From Ariolimax columbianus (taxonomy: Eukaryota; Mollusca; Gastropoda; Stylommatophora; Arionidae): 64,000 nt of DNA. The position numbers and the translations under genes are program-made. Within the stretch, counting starts at the first letter, position 1. Every line of letters begins with the position of its first letter. Of this stretch, positions 45,666 through 57,600 are shown piece after piece. The stretch covers positions 65,358,436 to 65,422,435 of the forward strand of contig JAVGWX010000009.1 in assembly GCA_036924085.1 (NCBI GenBank), given 5' to 3'. The notes beneath the pieces were generated by a model. It was not told where the DNA came from. It ran no database searches and worked only from the letters and a program-made list of their open reading frames with translations.

Positions 45666-45734
45666 ATAAATACGGTTCTCCAAACATTGAAAATGCGTTC
45701 CTACTGGGGCAGGGGGAGGAGTAAGAGATTGAAA

Positions 45735-45845
45735 GATAGATTGAGAGAGATATATATATATATATATATATATGGAGATAGAGAAAGAGAGAGAGCGAGA
45801 GAGAGAGAGAGGGAACGAGAGAAAGAAAGAGAGAGAGAGGGAAAC
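45735..45845. repeat. (AT)n and (GA)n microsatellite
   Basis: A short AT run at 45,750-45,772 is followed by GA-rich sequence with AAAG interruptions. Confidence 0.92.
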
Positions 45846-45964
45846 AAGTTAACGGATTACAACACTTAAGCAGTTAAGACAATTCACAGAAAAAAAAAGA
45901 AAACAAACAGCGTGATAAAATGCTGAAGTTGAATAATCAATACAGACAACTCTACAACACATGG

Positions 45965-46590
45965 GTTACGTCCAAATGGGTAGCGTCAAAGTGGCTAACG
46001 TACAGGTGGTTAATGTACAAGTGGCTGACGTCAAAGTGGCTAACGTACAGGTGGTTAATGTACATGTGGTTAACGTCGAAGTGGTTAACGTACAGGTGGT
46101 TAATGTACAAGTGGTTAACGTCAAAGTGGCTAACTTACAGGTGGTTAATGTACAAGTGGCTGACGTCAAAGTGGCTAACGTACATGTAGTTAATGTACAA
46201 GTAGCTGACGTCAAAGTGGGTAACGTACAGGTGGTTAATGTACAAGTGGCTTCCGTCAAAGTGGCTAACGTACAGGTGGTTAATGTACAAGTGGCTGACG
46301 TTCAGGTGGTTAATGTACAAGTGGCTGACGTCAAAGTGGGTAACGTACAGGTGGTTAATGTAGAAGTGGTTAACGTCAAAATGGGTAACGTACAGGTTGT
46401 GAATGTACAAGTGGTTAGCGTCAAAGTGGCTAACGTTCAGGTGGTTAATGTGCAAGTGGCTGACGTCAAAGTGGGTAACGTACAGGTGGTTAATGTACAA
46501 GTGGCTGACGTTCAAGTGGCTAACGTTCAGGTGGTTAATGTACACGTGGATGACGTTCAAGTGATTAACATCCACGTCTTTAACGTCCTC
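45965..46590. repeat. 15-bp minisatellite with 45-bp higher order
   Basis: The basic unit GTGGCTAACGTACAG varies as GTGGTTAATGTACAA and GTGGCTGACGTCAAA, and the three often rotate as a 45-bp supra-unit. No stop appears in several frames on both strands, so the Val-rich and Thr-rich frames are artefacts. Confidence 0.93.
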
Positions 46591-47362
46591 AAGTGTCTAA
46601 CGTCCCCAAGTGGCTAACGTCCCCAAGTGGCTAACGTCTTCAAGTGGCTAACGTTCAATTTTCTAACGTCCCCAAGTGGCTAAAGTCCCCAAGTGGCTAA
46701 CGTCCCCAAGGGGCTAACGTCCCCAAGTGGCTAACGTCTTCAAGTGGCTAACGTCCCCAGGTGGCTAACGTCCCCAAGTGGCTAATGTCCCAAAGTGGGT
46801 AACGTCCCCAAGTGGTTAACGTCCCCAAGTGGCTAACGTCCCCAAGGGGCTAATGCCCCAAAGTGGCTAACGTCCACAAGTGGCTAACGTCCCCAAGTGG
46901 CTAACGTCCACAAGTGGCTAACGTCCCCAAGTGGCTAACGTCCCCAAGTGGCTAACGTCTCCAAGTGGCTAACGTCCCCAAGTGGCTAACGTCCCCAAGT
47001 GGCTAATGTCCCCAAGTGGCTAATGTCCCAAAGTGGGTAACGTCCCCAAGTGGCTAACGTCCCCAAGTGGCTAACGTCCTCAAGGAGCTAATGCCCCAAA
47101 GTGGCTAACGTCCACAAGTGGCTAACGTCCCCAAGTGGCTAACGTCCCCAAGTGGCTAACATCTCCAAGTGGCTAACGTCCCCAAGTGGCTAACGTCCCC
47201 AAGTGGCTAACGTCTCCAAGTGGCTAACGTCCCCAAGTGGCTAACGTCCCCAAGTGGCTAACGTCCCCAAGTGGCTAACGTCTCCAAGTGGCTAACGTCC
47301 CCAAGTGGCTAACGTCCCCAAGTGGCTAACGTCCTCATGTGGCTAACGTCCCCATGTGTCTA
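46590..47362. repeat. 17-bp minisatellite, about 45 copies
   Basis: The unit aagtggctaacgtcccc is the 15-bp unit of the upstream array plus two bases. It is more homogeneous than its neighbour. 47,362-48,085 is unassigned. Confidence 0.95.
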
Positions 47363-48088
47363 TCGTCAAGACGTAAGGAGGTTATATAACTTAACAAAAC
47401 ACAAGACGATATACCAAACGAGCAATCAAAATAGCTAAAGAGTAATCATGGAAAATATACGACAAGCAACAAAAATCCATTTGCGAAAATAGCCAAGAGA
47501 TGTTTCGTATAAATGTTTCAAAACAACGAAGTTAAGAGTCGAGAACTGCAATGCTTCTTAAATCATGAATGACAAATATGGATCTCCAATATTTAACTAG
47601 CATGTACGACACCAGCGCCTTGAGTGTCTTCCAACAACTTTTGCATTCAACATGGACACAGGCACTCACTGCTAGAAAACTGTGCAAAGCAAAAGAACAG
47701 CCGGCCTTTTTTCTGATGTCATTCTGTTTTCACTCGATATGGTTTGTAGGAGGAACATGCTGTCACTCCACCCATCTCTTGAAACCATCCAACTTGGAGA
47801 GAATCTTCTGTTGTCTATTTGTTCTCCTCACACGGACACTTGTGCATGCTGTCTATTTTTAATTTGCTGTGATAACACATTTTGAAATGGCCAGTTTGCA
47901 TTCTGAATGTTGTCATTTGATCTCTTCTTGGTAAGAACGACTATGTTTTATGTCCTATGACATTGTGAGTGTTATCTGTTCTGTTTGTCTCTGTCTGCAA
48001 CACACGCCATGATATGAAAAAAGAATACATATGTGGTTGAAAGAAGTGTCTCTCTAACGTTTGGGGAACACATCTAATATCGCTGAGT

Positions 48089-48371
48089 GTAAGCTTACTT
48101 ACTTTCTGTGTCCAAATGTAAGCTTACTTACTTTCTGTGTCCAAGTGTAAGCTTACTTACTTTCTGTGTCCAAGTGTAAGCTTACTTACTTTCTGTGTCC
48201 AAATGAAAGCTTACTTACTTTCTGTGTCCAAATGTAAGCTTACTTACTTTCTGTGTCCAAATGTAAGCTTACTTACTTTCTGTGTCCAACTGTAAGCTTA
48301 CTTACTTTCTGTGTCCAAATGTAAGCTTACTTACTTTCTGTGTCCAAATGTAAACTTACTTACTTTCTGTG
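48089..48371. repeat. 29-bp minisatellite, about 10 copies
   Basis: The unit gtaagcttacttactttctg plus tgtccaaat contains the palindrome GTAAGCTTAC. Copies differ at only three or four sites. It ends against a LINE 3' end at about 48,385. Confidence 0.95.
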
Positions 48372-48384
48372 CCAAAGCACCGCG

Positions 48385-49060
48385 TCATACAGCACATGCA
48401 CCCAGTATTCAGCGACGTGGACCGCCCTGTCATTAGCCTCTGGTATGTTGCACCTATTGCCTGTTTCCTGGAGGTTGGAGCAGGCCATCTAGTAGTCTGG
48501 GCCATATATTGCGCCACAGTCACGCGTGTCTTCATCTGTGTATCCCCATTTCTTCATGTTCTTCTTGCATCGTGGTACACCAGTTCAGAGTCTGTTTAGT
48601 GACTTTGCTGTGTATAGTAGATGATGTGTGGGGACAGGTTCCTCTCGTAGTTTGATCTCTGGGGCCAGCATTCATTTTTGACTGTTGGTTTTAGGTAGCT
48701 ATGTCTGGATTTGAATCTTGTGTTCTCTACCTGCTGTTGTCTTGGATCGTGTTCCTGTTTTTCGCTTTCAACTTCTGCTGCGACGCTTCTTCGGATCTCA
48801 GATGATGCTATGTGGTATATTTTATCGATGGCAATGCGTTTTAGGTACCCTGATACTATCCGGCCTGCCTCATTCATTGCTTTGTCAACTAGTTTCGCAT
48901 TGCCGTAGTTTTTCCAGACTGATGCGGCGTGTAAGCAGATGCATGCGTATGTTTGTGGTGTGTTAGCTGTGTGAATCATGCCTATCATCGTTTTCCTTGA
49001 GTATGTACTCGTGTACACCGATTTCTGTTTTGGATCGTCTTCTTTAGCCTTCCTCACAAT
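48385..49060 (-). pseudogene. LINE C-terminal region (jockey-like)
   Basis: The minus-strand frame 49,057-48,596 shows ASVWKNYGNAKLVDKAMNEA, GRIVSGYLKRIAIDKIYHIA and IRRSVAAEVE, a conserved post-polymerase region of jockey-like proteins (LVDxxxNxxxRxIxGxLxxTP...L..IAPPxIRR). The last part (48,560-48,385) reads KKWGYTDEDTRDCGA and NDRAVHVAEYW, the CDCG...C and VAEYW end of the same family. Several frame breaks and lost cysteines are present. Confidence 0.78.
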
Positions 49061-49395
49061 AACCCAGGTGCGTGTCTAATGCTTTCACTATTCTTCGCAT
49101 ACATTCTATATTAATTTCACTATTCTTTTTCTCTGTGGATTTCTACACAGAGCTTGTCTGGTTATATCCTTATATATCTTCCTGAATGTTTGACATATTC
49201 ATCTTTTTTTTTCCCGTGATCTCCAGTTATTTGTTGTCTTCGTGCACTTTGCTACATATTTGTGTTTGTTTACGCATTGTACCATATAGAAGAGAGGTCC
49301 TCAGCCAGTTGGAAACTGTAGAACTCAGGAAGGCGTGATTTATTTGTGTATTTGACCATCTAGAACAGATGTCCTCATCCAGTTAGAAACTTTAT

Positions 49396-49420
49396 GGCTC
49401 AGGGGGGGGGGGGGGGGGAG
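49396..49420. repeat. Poly-G tract (about 19 G)
   Basis: A nearly pure G run lies inside the spacer between two related LINE fragments. Confidence 0.9.
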
Positions 49421-49474
49421 ATAGGGGGGATGTGCCATCTTCACCAACATCAAATGAATAGCGCAACCAACACC

Positions 49475-49625
49475 AACATCTGATGAGACGCTCCTTCGGA
49501 CCTCAGGGGATGTTATGTAGTATATGTTATCGATGGCAATGCGTTTTAAGCACCCTGGTACTATCCTGCCTGCCTTATTTATTACTATGTCAACTAGTTT
49601 CACGGAGACAATCAAAGGAGACAAG
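49475..49625 (-). pseudogene. Second copy of the jockey-like LINE fragment
   Basis: The minus frame reads KLVDIVINKAGRIVPGCLKR, IAIDNIYYITSPEVRRSV. This matches KLVDKAMNEAGRIVSGYLKR, IAIDKIYHIASSEIRRSV at 48,900-48,785 on the same strand. 49,625-50,740 has no further recognised element except a weak (TTG)n-headed match at 50,145-50,270. Confidence 0.75.
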
Positions 49626-50744
49626 CACAGCGTGTAATACTATTTTGTCCGTTCCGTTAGTTCTTGTGATTTTCAGCCAATAATACCAATTTCAAATATT
49701 GTTTGGAGTTTGTACTCTGAGCAGATAGGACGCTACATTGAGGGATTTGTCAGCTTTTACCAACGGATAAGAGGCATCAAAGTGAATCATGTCATTATTT
49801 GCAGTTTCAAAAGGATGTTGAGGAGGTACTTGATCTCTCGTTCCAGCCGGGGCGCTGCGCCTGACTAATGCAAACCTTCACGCACGGCCTTTGATTATAG
49901 ATGAAATACAAATCCTATCCTGCAGTCCACACATTTCATTCCTTAATCCCTGAGAAATCTCCAAACCAGACTGTTTCGGGGTCTTAGATCACAAACATCG
50001 CAATGCCCGTTACACGTGCTTGCTTAAAGGATTACGTCTTCGCCTGATTTAGCCCAGTCGGAATGACTCTGTTAACTGTTAGTATAATCGACTGTTTTTC
50101 GCGATGTTCTGTCAGCACTTTTATGTTTCCATGCGGGGGCATAGTTGTTGTTGGTGTTGTAGTTTTTTTTCCCGTACTTCTCTTGACTTTTCTTCGATAT
50201 AATGGGTTACAGGGGCTCTTCTCACATCCCGGGACGTACTTGAGAAGTTGGATCATGTCCACCCGGCTGTAGAGCAGTGCGATGCTCCTATTGGGGATTC
50301 CCGTGTCGATCCCTCACCTCATTCACCAGACTGCTGGGACGCATGTTGTTTCAAGGAACACGAGCGAGTACGCGATATCTTGATTAATCTCTTTCACCTG
50401 GCCCTGATATTACACTTTGCTTCCCTACGGAGCATAGAGCCAACCACTAGAGCTGACCCCGTGGCCGCAAACAGGTAGCAACACGCTCATATAAGCATCT
50501 TAACTCGCTGGTATGTGTAGCAGTGCATGTTACATAATTATTTAGCTGGCCCCACGCACAACTCTTATTCTAGTTTCTCCCCCCGCCTCTCTCTTTGTGT
50601 CTCATTCTTATTCACTTCCCCCCTTTCCACCTTCCCTATACAACTCAGGTGTGGACGGAAGTTGTTGCTATATGAGGTGTAGCCTTGTCTTGTAATCAAC
50701 GGTATACTTCTATCAGCCACAGACATAGTCCTGTTGGTTATCTC

Positions 50745-51005
50745 AGATAATGTATGTTTGTGTATGTATGTATGTGTGTGTATGCGTTTGTATGTGTGTG
50801 CGTTTGTATGTATTTGTGTGAGTTTGTGTTTGTGTGCCTGTGTTTGTTTGTGTGTGTGTGTGTGTCTATGAATGAGTGTTTTTTTGTGCGTACGCGTCTG
50901 TGTGTGTGTTTGAGTGAGTATGTGTGTGTGTGTGTGTGTTTGAGTGAGTATGTGTGTGTGTGTGTGTTGCATTGGGTGATTGAGTGGGTGTATGCGTGAG
51001 TATAT
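50745..51005. repeat. (TG)n / (GTAT)n microsatellite
   Basis: TG-rich DNA with GTATG and GAGTGAGTATG interruptions. The Cys/Val-rich and His/Thr-rich frames are artefacts. Confidence 0.93.
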
Positions 51006-51014
51006 ACAGAGTAA

Positions 51015-51240
51015 CGCGTGTGGCATAGAGGTTGTGATCTTTGATTACAATCCCAACGCATCAGGTTCAAATCGCGTAGTGACAAGTTCGGGCGTCGTGA
51101 GTTGTTATGGTATGGTCTGATATGACAAAGTATGGCATGACAACTCATCCGTGTCGATTCAGCTGTAAATGGGTACCTGACGAAACCCCCGCCGTGTTAC
51201 GAGTTCATCTCCCGTCGTCAGGACTTTCTGCAATAAAACG
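51015..51240 (+). mobile_element. tRNA-derived SINE (AAATGGGTACC core), copy
   Basis: GTGGCATAGAGG and box B-like AGGTTCAAATCGC (about 51,062) precede the core AGCTGTAAATGGGTACCTGA at 51,162. It belongs to the family of 9,965, 27,380 and 2,400. Confidence 0.72.
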
Positions 51241-51249
51241 GTCTCTCAT

Positions 51250-51480
51250 ATGGGGTAGCTCAGCTGTAGTGTAGTTCTGTGAACCATTAGCATACATTAC
51301 TACATATTCATACGAGGGTCTGAAGAGCGATAGAAAGCTCACTTCTCCCAACAAAGTTCCTAGGTTCCATCCCCGTTATCGACTTGCGCCAGTTAAATGA
51401 GCTTGAAGAGAAACGAAATGGTGAAAGACAGCTGGCCACCTCACCTCACGAAACGCCGAGTCCTCACACAATGTAGTCAA
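51250..51480 (+). mobile_element. Second adjacent SINE-like unit
   Basis: GGGTAGCTCAGCTGTAGTGT is a strong box A-like start and CTAGGTTCCATCCCCG is box B-like, although about 90 bp away. GGCCACCTCACCTCACG also occurs, slightly altered, at 27,585. 51,480-52,240 is unassigned. Confidence 0.5.
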
Positions 51481-52244
51481 CACTTCACCCCTAACAACAG
51501 CCGTGTCTGCTATGGTCCTCTTTGCTTTTCTATATATGAATAGGTGACCGATACAGAAACAGTCTCTTACCTCGGCATTCATAGATACAACAACATAGAT
51601 CCTTGGGTATGTTCTGTTGTAGGCACCATCGCCAGTGATACAACGTTGAGAATTGATTACCGCAGCACTCTTGTTCATCAAGTTCGGGTTATCTAGTCTT
51701 CACTGACTTTAAGTCATGTACCAGTTAATAGCTTGGTATTCTTGAACGTGCACAACCAGGCAGCGAAAGCAGGGTCTTTAAATGAGTTTTTGTGGTTATG
51801 TTTTTCAATCAATCTGGGTTAACTGAAGACTGTAGCTAGTTGTGATTGACTTCAAACGGCTATCGATCTGAAATAAGTTGGTAACTTCTGATAAAAACTA
51901 AATATAGTTGACAAGGAAATAGTCAGGATCGATAGTCGGCTACTAGTTTTCATATCTGTTTCTCGGGTATTCACAGACAAAGATGTATTCCTGCTACCAG
52001 GAAACCGAAGGCTATCCTTAGTAGAAGGTACTATTTGTGATGTTGTTTCGTGCGGCTTACTAGGTCTGGGAGAAGGTAGTTTTGATGGCACGACAAAAAT
52101 AGATTATTTGGTTACATTGAAGGGCCGGTAAGTTCGTGGGCCTATCATTATTATTTCATTCATATTTTGTTCAGCTTAGTCCTAAATGTTGAAAAGGTCG
52201 GAAACAGAGCATGATGAATTCTGTTGTATTTGAAGAACAAAAAA

Positions 52245-52440
52245 TATTATGTGATGGCTGCGTGTCCTAGGGCTGAAGCGTCGGTTTTACAATCCCAACG
52301 CAGTGGTTTCGAATCAATCCCGTGTAGAAGTTGGCAGACATGGCTTTTTTCCACTGCTCCACGTTCGGAAAGGCAGCTTACCGTAACTTCACACTTGCCG
52401 AGAAACTTATAAAGGCCAAACAGCTTGGTAGTTGTAGGAA
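52245..52440 (+). mobile_element. SINE-like repeat E, copy 2
   Basis: GTGGTTTCGAATCAATCCCG (box B-like), GTTGGCAGACATGG, CGTTCGGAAAGGCAG and CACACTTGCCGAGAAACTTA match 27,190-27,345 in order. Confidence 0.65.
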
Positions 52441-52471
52441 GCTAAGTTCTGTAAAGGAAACAATAAAATTA

Positions 52472-52635
52472 TGTTTGTTGGTGGGATCAGATAAAATGAT
52501 GTTGGTGGGATCAGATAAAATAATGTTGGTGGGATCAGATAAAAATTATGTTGGTGGAATAATATAAGAGTATGTTGGTGGGATCAGATAAGATTATGTT
52601 GGTGCTATCATATACGATTATGTTGGTAGGACATT
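52472..52635. repeat. 23-24 bp minisatellite, about 7 copies
   Basis: The unit tgttggtgggatcagataaa plus three or four bases recurs. It ends shortly before the tail of a small LINE copy. Confidence 0.88.
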
Positions 52636-52639
52636 ACTA

Positions 52640-52775
52640 ATGTCTTCTTCTTCTTCTTCGTACGCAGTCACACATCAAACTTTATTTTTTCGAAAAAAAG
52701 CAGCGGTCATCCTGAGGCTGTGGACACTGCCATAGAGCCTGTCTAGTGTTGCCACTGGTGATGGCCACATTTGCC
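52640..52775 (-). mobile_element. I-like LINE, 3' fragment copy 3
   Basis: (TTC)n, then CGTACGCAGTC, TTTTTTCGAAAAAAAGCAGC and GGTCATCCTGAGGCTGTGGAC are the reverse complement of 9,045-9,215. Only the last 40 or so codons and the tail survive. 52,775-53,260 is unassigned. Confidence 0.85.
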
Positions 52776-53263
52776 TACATGAAAAGACTTAGACAATATC
52801 AAATTAAAACTGTTATTGTGATTGTTAATGAAACATCTATTGTTTTGGTAAACTTAATTTTGAAGGCGTATCGTGTAGCTTAAGGACTGGGAACTTTGTT
52901 CACAATATTGGATTTTCAAGATCTCATTCCCAATACATTTATTTGTATAGAACTCGAGTATATCCGTAAACCCAAATACAATCTCAATACTTGGTTGGAC
53001 AAAAATACAGCAGACAAATAGAGAGAAGAACACAGTATACGTAACGCTCAGAACGAAACTCAAGAAAACATTGCTAACAGCAAAACACAAATTCTGTGAG
53101 GACTGTGGAATGACTGGAATACAGTATCGAAGAAAACTAAAAGTTGTTCTACCGGGCCCTAAAGAACGCGAGGACGGAGAAAGAATGCCCACTGAAATTT
53201 GTAAAAGACAAGCATGGTACTTTTCTTATCACTCCGATGAGATAATGGATAGATTAAAAGACT

Positions 53264-54235
53264 TTGTCAGAGCTCCTCTGTGCACAAGAATACACAGTTC
53301 CAGGTACGACAGGCTCAAATACATTGGAGGAAATTATTGATGGGGAAAACATTGATGGGGAAAACATCACAATGGAGGAGCTGAAGGCATCATTGGAGGA
53401 AAACATTGATGGGGAAAACATCACAATGGAGGAGCTGAAGGCATCATTGGAGGAAAACATTGATGGGGAAAACATCACAATGGAGGAGCTGAAGGCATCA
53501 TTGGAGGAAAACATTGATGGGGAAAACATTGATGGGGAAAACATCACAATAGAGGAGCTGAATGCATCATTGGAGGAAATTATTGATGGGGAAGACATTG
53601 ATGGGGAAAACATCACAATGGAGGAGCTGAATGCAGCATTGGAGGAAATTATTGATGGGGAAGACATTGATGGGGAAAACATCACAATGGAGGAGCTGAA
53701 GGCAGCATTGGAAGAAATGATTGATGAGGAAAACATCACAATGGAGGAGCTGAATGCAGCATTGGAGGAAATGAAGGTTGGAAAAGCAACTGGACGTGAT
53801 GGTATAACACCAGCAATGGTAAAGCACAGGGGGATTGCATGGGGGACTGTTGTTCGTGAGGATTCTCCACAAGGTCAAACCAAAGTAATTGAATATAGCC
53901 ATAATTTTACCAATTTAAAAATAAAATATGAAAAACGACAGTACGAAAACCGAAGGCACATATCCTTAGTATACCCGGAATAGCCAGCTCTATGATATTG
54001 GATTAGAGACTAAGATATTTGGCTGAGCCATGGATGGGCGACGCTCTTTTTGGTTTCAGAGCATACCCAAGTACTCCAGATCTTATTTTCAACTAAGAAA
54101 ATTGAGTGAAACAGCTATTGATTATAATTATGAAATGCATGTATGTTTCTTGGAACTGGCTCAGGCTCGGTTACTGCCTGGAATAGAAGACCACTCCAGC
54201 ACCTTTGATCGGCGCTATGCACATTTTTCATAAGA
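53264..54235 (+). pseudogene. LINE reverse transcriptase remnant carrying an in-frame 54-bp array
   Basis: After the array the frame reads MEELNAALEEMKVGKATGRD, GITPAMVKH. This is the finger-region block (EV..AL..MK.GKA.GPDGI..EM.K) at the start of many LINE polymerases. Downstream, broken over two frames at 54,040-54,200, come FRAYPST, LIF.LRKLSETAIDYNYEMH and VCFLELAQA. These are the next polymerase blocks, where motif A normally reads (F/V)xDLxxAFD; here the first Asp is Glu. An internal deletion separates the blocks. The element is dead and ends near 54,235. 54,235-54,650 has no recognised feature. Confidence 0.8.
53326..53770. repeat. 54-bp minisatellite (69-bp variants), about 7 copies, inside LINE ORF
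   Basis: The unit ggaggaaaacattgatgggg plus aaaacatcacaatggaggagctgaaggcatcatt-type remainder is 54 bp, or 18 codons. Several units gain 15 bp (an extra IDGEN or IDGED). All lengths are multiples of three, so the LINE frame stays open across the array. Confidence 0.93.
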
Positions 54236-54650
54236 CATGCAAAAATACATTAGGGCATGAAACCACACGTGAGTTGAGTTGAAGACCAGAAGTGGCGTAC
54301 GGCATGGAGACGTTATATCACAGTTCCTCTTGAATGGAATGATCAAATCCTACAAGGAGAAGACTTTACAGTGTCCAGTTGAGTACTGGTAGGTGAGGCC
54401 AGTCTATGAATGAGAGCTGGCGTATGTCGATAAATGTGGCCCTAATTATTACACCAGAGGTACATCTCTAGTCCAACATTCAAATATGGAAAGACGAGCT
54501 TGGGAAAGAGAGGTATTGCCAATAGTGAGATAACACCAGATCAATGATGTGTGTACCCACGTCTCGTTCAGTACATCGAAGTGATCAATAAGTTATTCAT
54601 TGAATGATCAAATGATAATTAGGTGTGGTCTTTCGATTGATTTTATGAAT

Positions 54651-57600
54651 CTGAATACTGTAACATAGAGTCACATGGCAAAGTTGAATAGTAAATGTAT
54701 CTGAATACTGTAACATAGAGTCACATGGCAAAGTTGAATAGTAAATGTATCTGAATACTGTAACATAGAGTCACATCGCAAAGTTGAATAGTAAATGTAT
54801 CTGAATACTGTAACATAGAGTCACATGGCAAAGTTGAATAGCAAATGTATCTGAATACTGTAACATAGAGTCACATGGCAAAGTTGAATAGTAAATGTAT
54901 CTGAATACTGTAACATAGAGTCACATGGCAAAGTTGAATAGTAAATGTATCTGAATACTGTAACATAGAGTCACATGGCAAAGATGAATAGTAAATGTAT
55001 CTGAATACTGTAACATAGAGTCACATGGCAAAGATGAATAGTAAATGTATCTGAATACTGTAACATAGAGTCACATGGCAAAGTTGAATAGTAAATGTAT
55101 CTGAATACTGTAACATAGAGTCACATGGCAAAGTTGAATAGTAAATGTATCTGAATACTGTAACATAGAGTCACATGGCAAAGTTGAATAGTAAATGTAT
55201 CTGAATACTGTAACATAGAGTCACATGGCAAAGTTGAATAGTAAATGTATCTGAATACTGTAACATAGAGTCACATGGCAAAGTTGAATAGTAAATGTAT
55301 CTGAATACTGTAACATAGAGTCACATGGCAAAGTTGAATAGTAAATGTATCTGAATACTGTAACATAGAGTCACATGGCAAAGTTGAATAGTAAATGTAT
55401 CTGAATACTGTAACATAGAGTCACATGGCAAAGTTGAATAGTAAATGTATCTGAATACTGTAACATAGAGTCACATGGCAAAGATGAATAGTAAATGTAT
55501 CTGAATACTGTAACATAGAGTCACATCGCAAAGTTGAATAGTAAATGTATCTAAATACTGTAACATAGAGTCACATGGCAAATTTGAATAGTAAATGTAT
55601 CTGAATACTGTAACATAGAGTCACATGGCAAAGATGAATAGTAAATGTATCTGAATACTGTAACATAGAGTCACATCGCAAAGTTGAATAGTAAATGTAT
55701 CTGAATATTGTAACATAGAGTCATATGGCAAAGTTGAATAGTAAATGTATCTGAATACTGTAAAATAGAGTCACATGGCAAAGTTGAATAGTAAATGTAT
55801 CTGAATACTGTAACATAGAGTCACATGGCAAAGATGAATAGTAAATGTATCTGAATACTGTAACATAGAGTCACATGGCAAAGATGAATAGTAAATGTAT
55901 CTGAATACTGTAACATAGAGTCACATGGCAAAGATGAATAGTAAATGTATCTGAATACTGTAACATAGAGTCACATGGCAAAGATGAATAGTAAATGTAT
56001 CTGAATACTGTAACATAGAGTCACATGGCAAAGATGAATAGTAAATGTATCTGAATACTGTAACATAGAGTCACATGGCAAAGATGAATAGTAAATGTAT
56101 CTGAATACTGTAACATAGAGTCACATGGCAAAGATGAATAATAAATGTATCTGAATACTGTAACATAGAGTCACATGGCAAAGATGAATAGTAAATGTAT
56201 CTGAATACTGTAACATAGAGTCACATGGCAAAGATGAATAGTAAATGTATCTGAATACTGTAACATAGAGTCACATGGCAAAGATGAATAGTAAATGTAT
56301 CTGAATACTGTAACATAGAGTCACATGGCAAAGATGAATAGTAAATGTATCTGAATACTGTAACATAGAGTCACATGGCAAAGATGAATAGTAAATGTAT
56401 CTGAATACTGTAACATAGAGTCACATGGCAAAGATGAATAGTAAATGTATCTGAATACTGTAACATAGAGTCACATGGCAAAGATGAATAGTAAATGTAT
56501 CTGAATACTGTAACATAGAGTCACATGGCAAAGATGAATAGTAAATGTATCTGAATACTGTAACATAGAGTCACATGGCAAAGATGAATAGTAAATGTAT
56601 CTGAATACTGTAACATAGAGTCACATGGCAAAGATGAATAGTAAATGTATCTGAATACTGTAACATAGAGTCACATGGCAAAGATGAATAGTAAATGTAT
56701 CTGAATACTGTAACATAGAGTCACATGGCAAAGATGAATAGTAAATGTATCTGAATACTGTAACATAGAGTCACATGGCAAAGATGAATAGTAAATGTAT
56801 CTGAATACTGTAACATAGAGTCACATGGCAAAGTTGAATAGTAAATGTATCTGAATACTGTAACATAGAGTCACATGGCAAAGTTGAATAGTAAATGTAT
56901 CTGAATACTGAAACATAGAGTCACATGGCAAAGATGAATAGTAAATGTATCTGAATACTGTAACATAGAGTCACATGGCAAAGTTGAATAGTAAATGTAT
57001 CTGAATACTGTAACATAGAGTCACATGGCAAAGTTGAATAGTAAATGTATCTGAATACTGTAACATAGAGTCACATGGCAAAGATGAATAGTAAATGTAT
57101 CTGAATACTGTAACATAGAGTCACATGGCAAAGATGAATAGTAAATGTATCTGAATACTGTAACATAGAGTCACATCGCAAAGTTGAATAGTAAATGTAT
57201 CTGAATACTGTAACATAGAGTCACATCGCAAAGATGAATAGTAAATGTATCTGAATACTGTAACATAGAGTCACATGGCAAAGATGAATAGTAAATGTAT
57301 CTGAATACTGTAACATAGAGTCACATGGCAAAGATGAATAGTAAATGTATCTGAATACTGTAACATAGAGTCACATGGCAAAGATGAATAGTAAATGTAT
57401 CTGAATACTGTAACATAGAGTCACATCGCAAAGTTGAATAGTAAATGTATCTGAATACTGTAACATAGAGTCACATCGCAAAGTTGAATAGTAAATGTAT
57501 CTGAATACTGTAACATAGAGTCACATCGCAAAGTTGAATAGTAAATGTATCTGAATACTGTAACATAGAGTCACAAGGCAAAGATGAATAGTAAATGTAT

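Noticed and set aside
45489..45869. His/Thr-rich then Glu/Arg-rich protein
   Set aside because: It is the translation of CA, AT and GA microsatellites in series.
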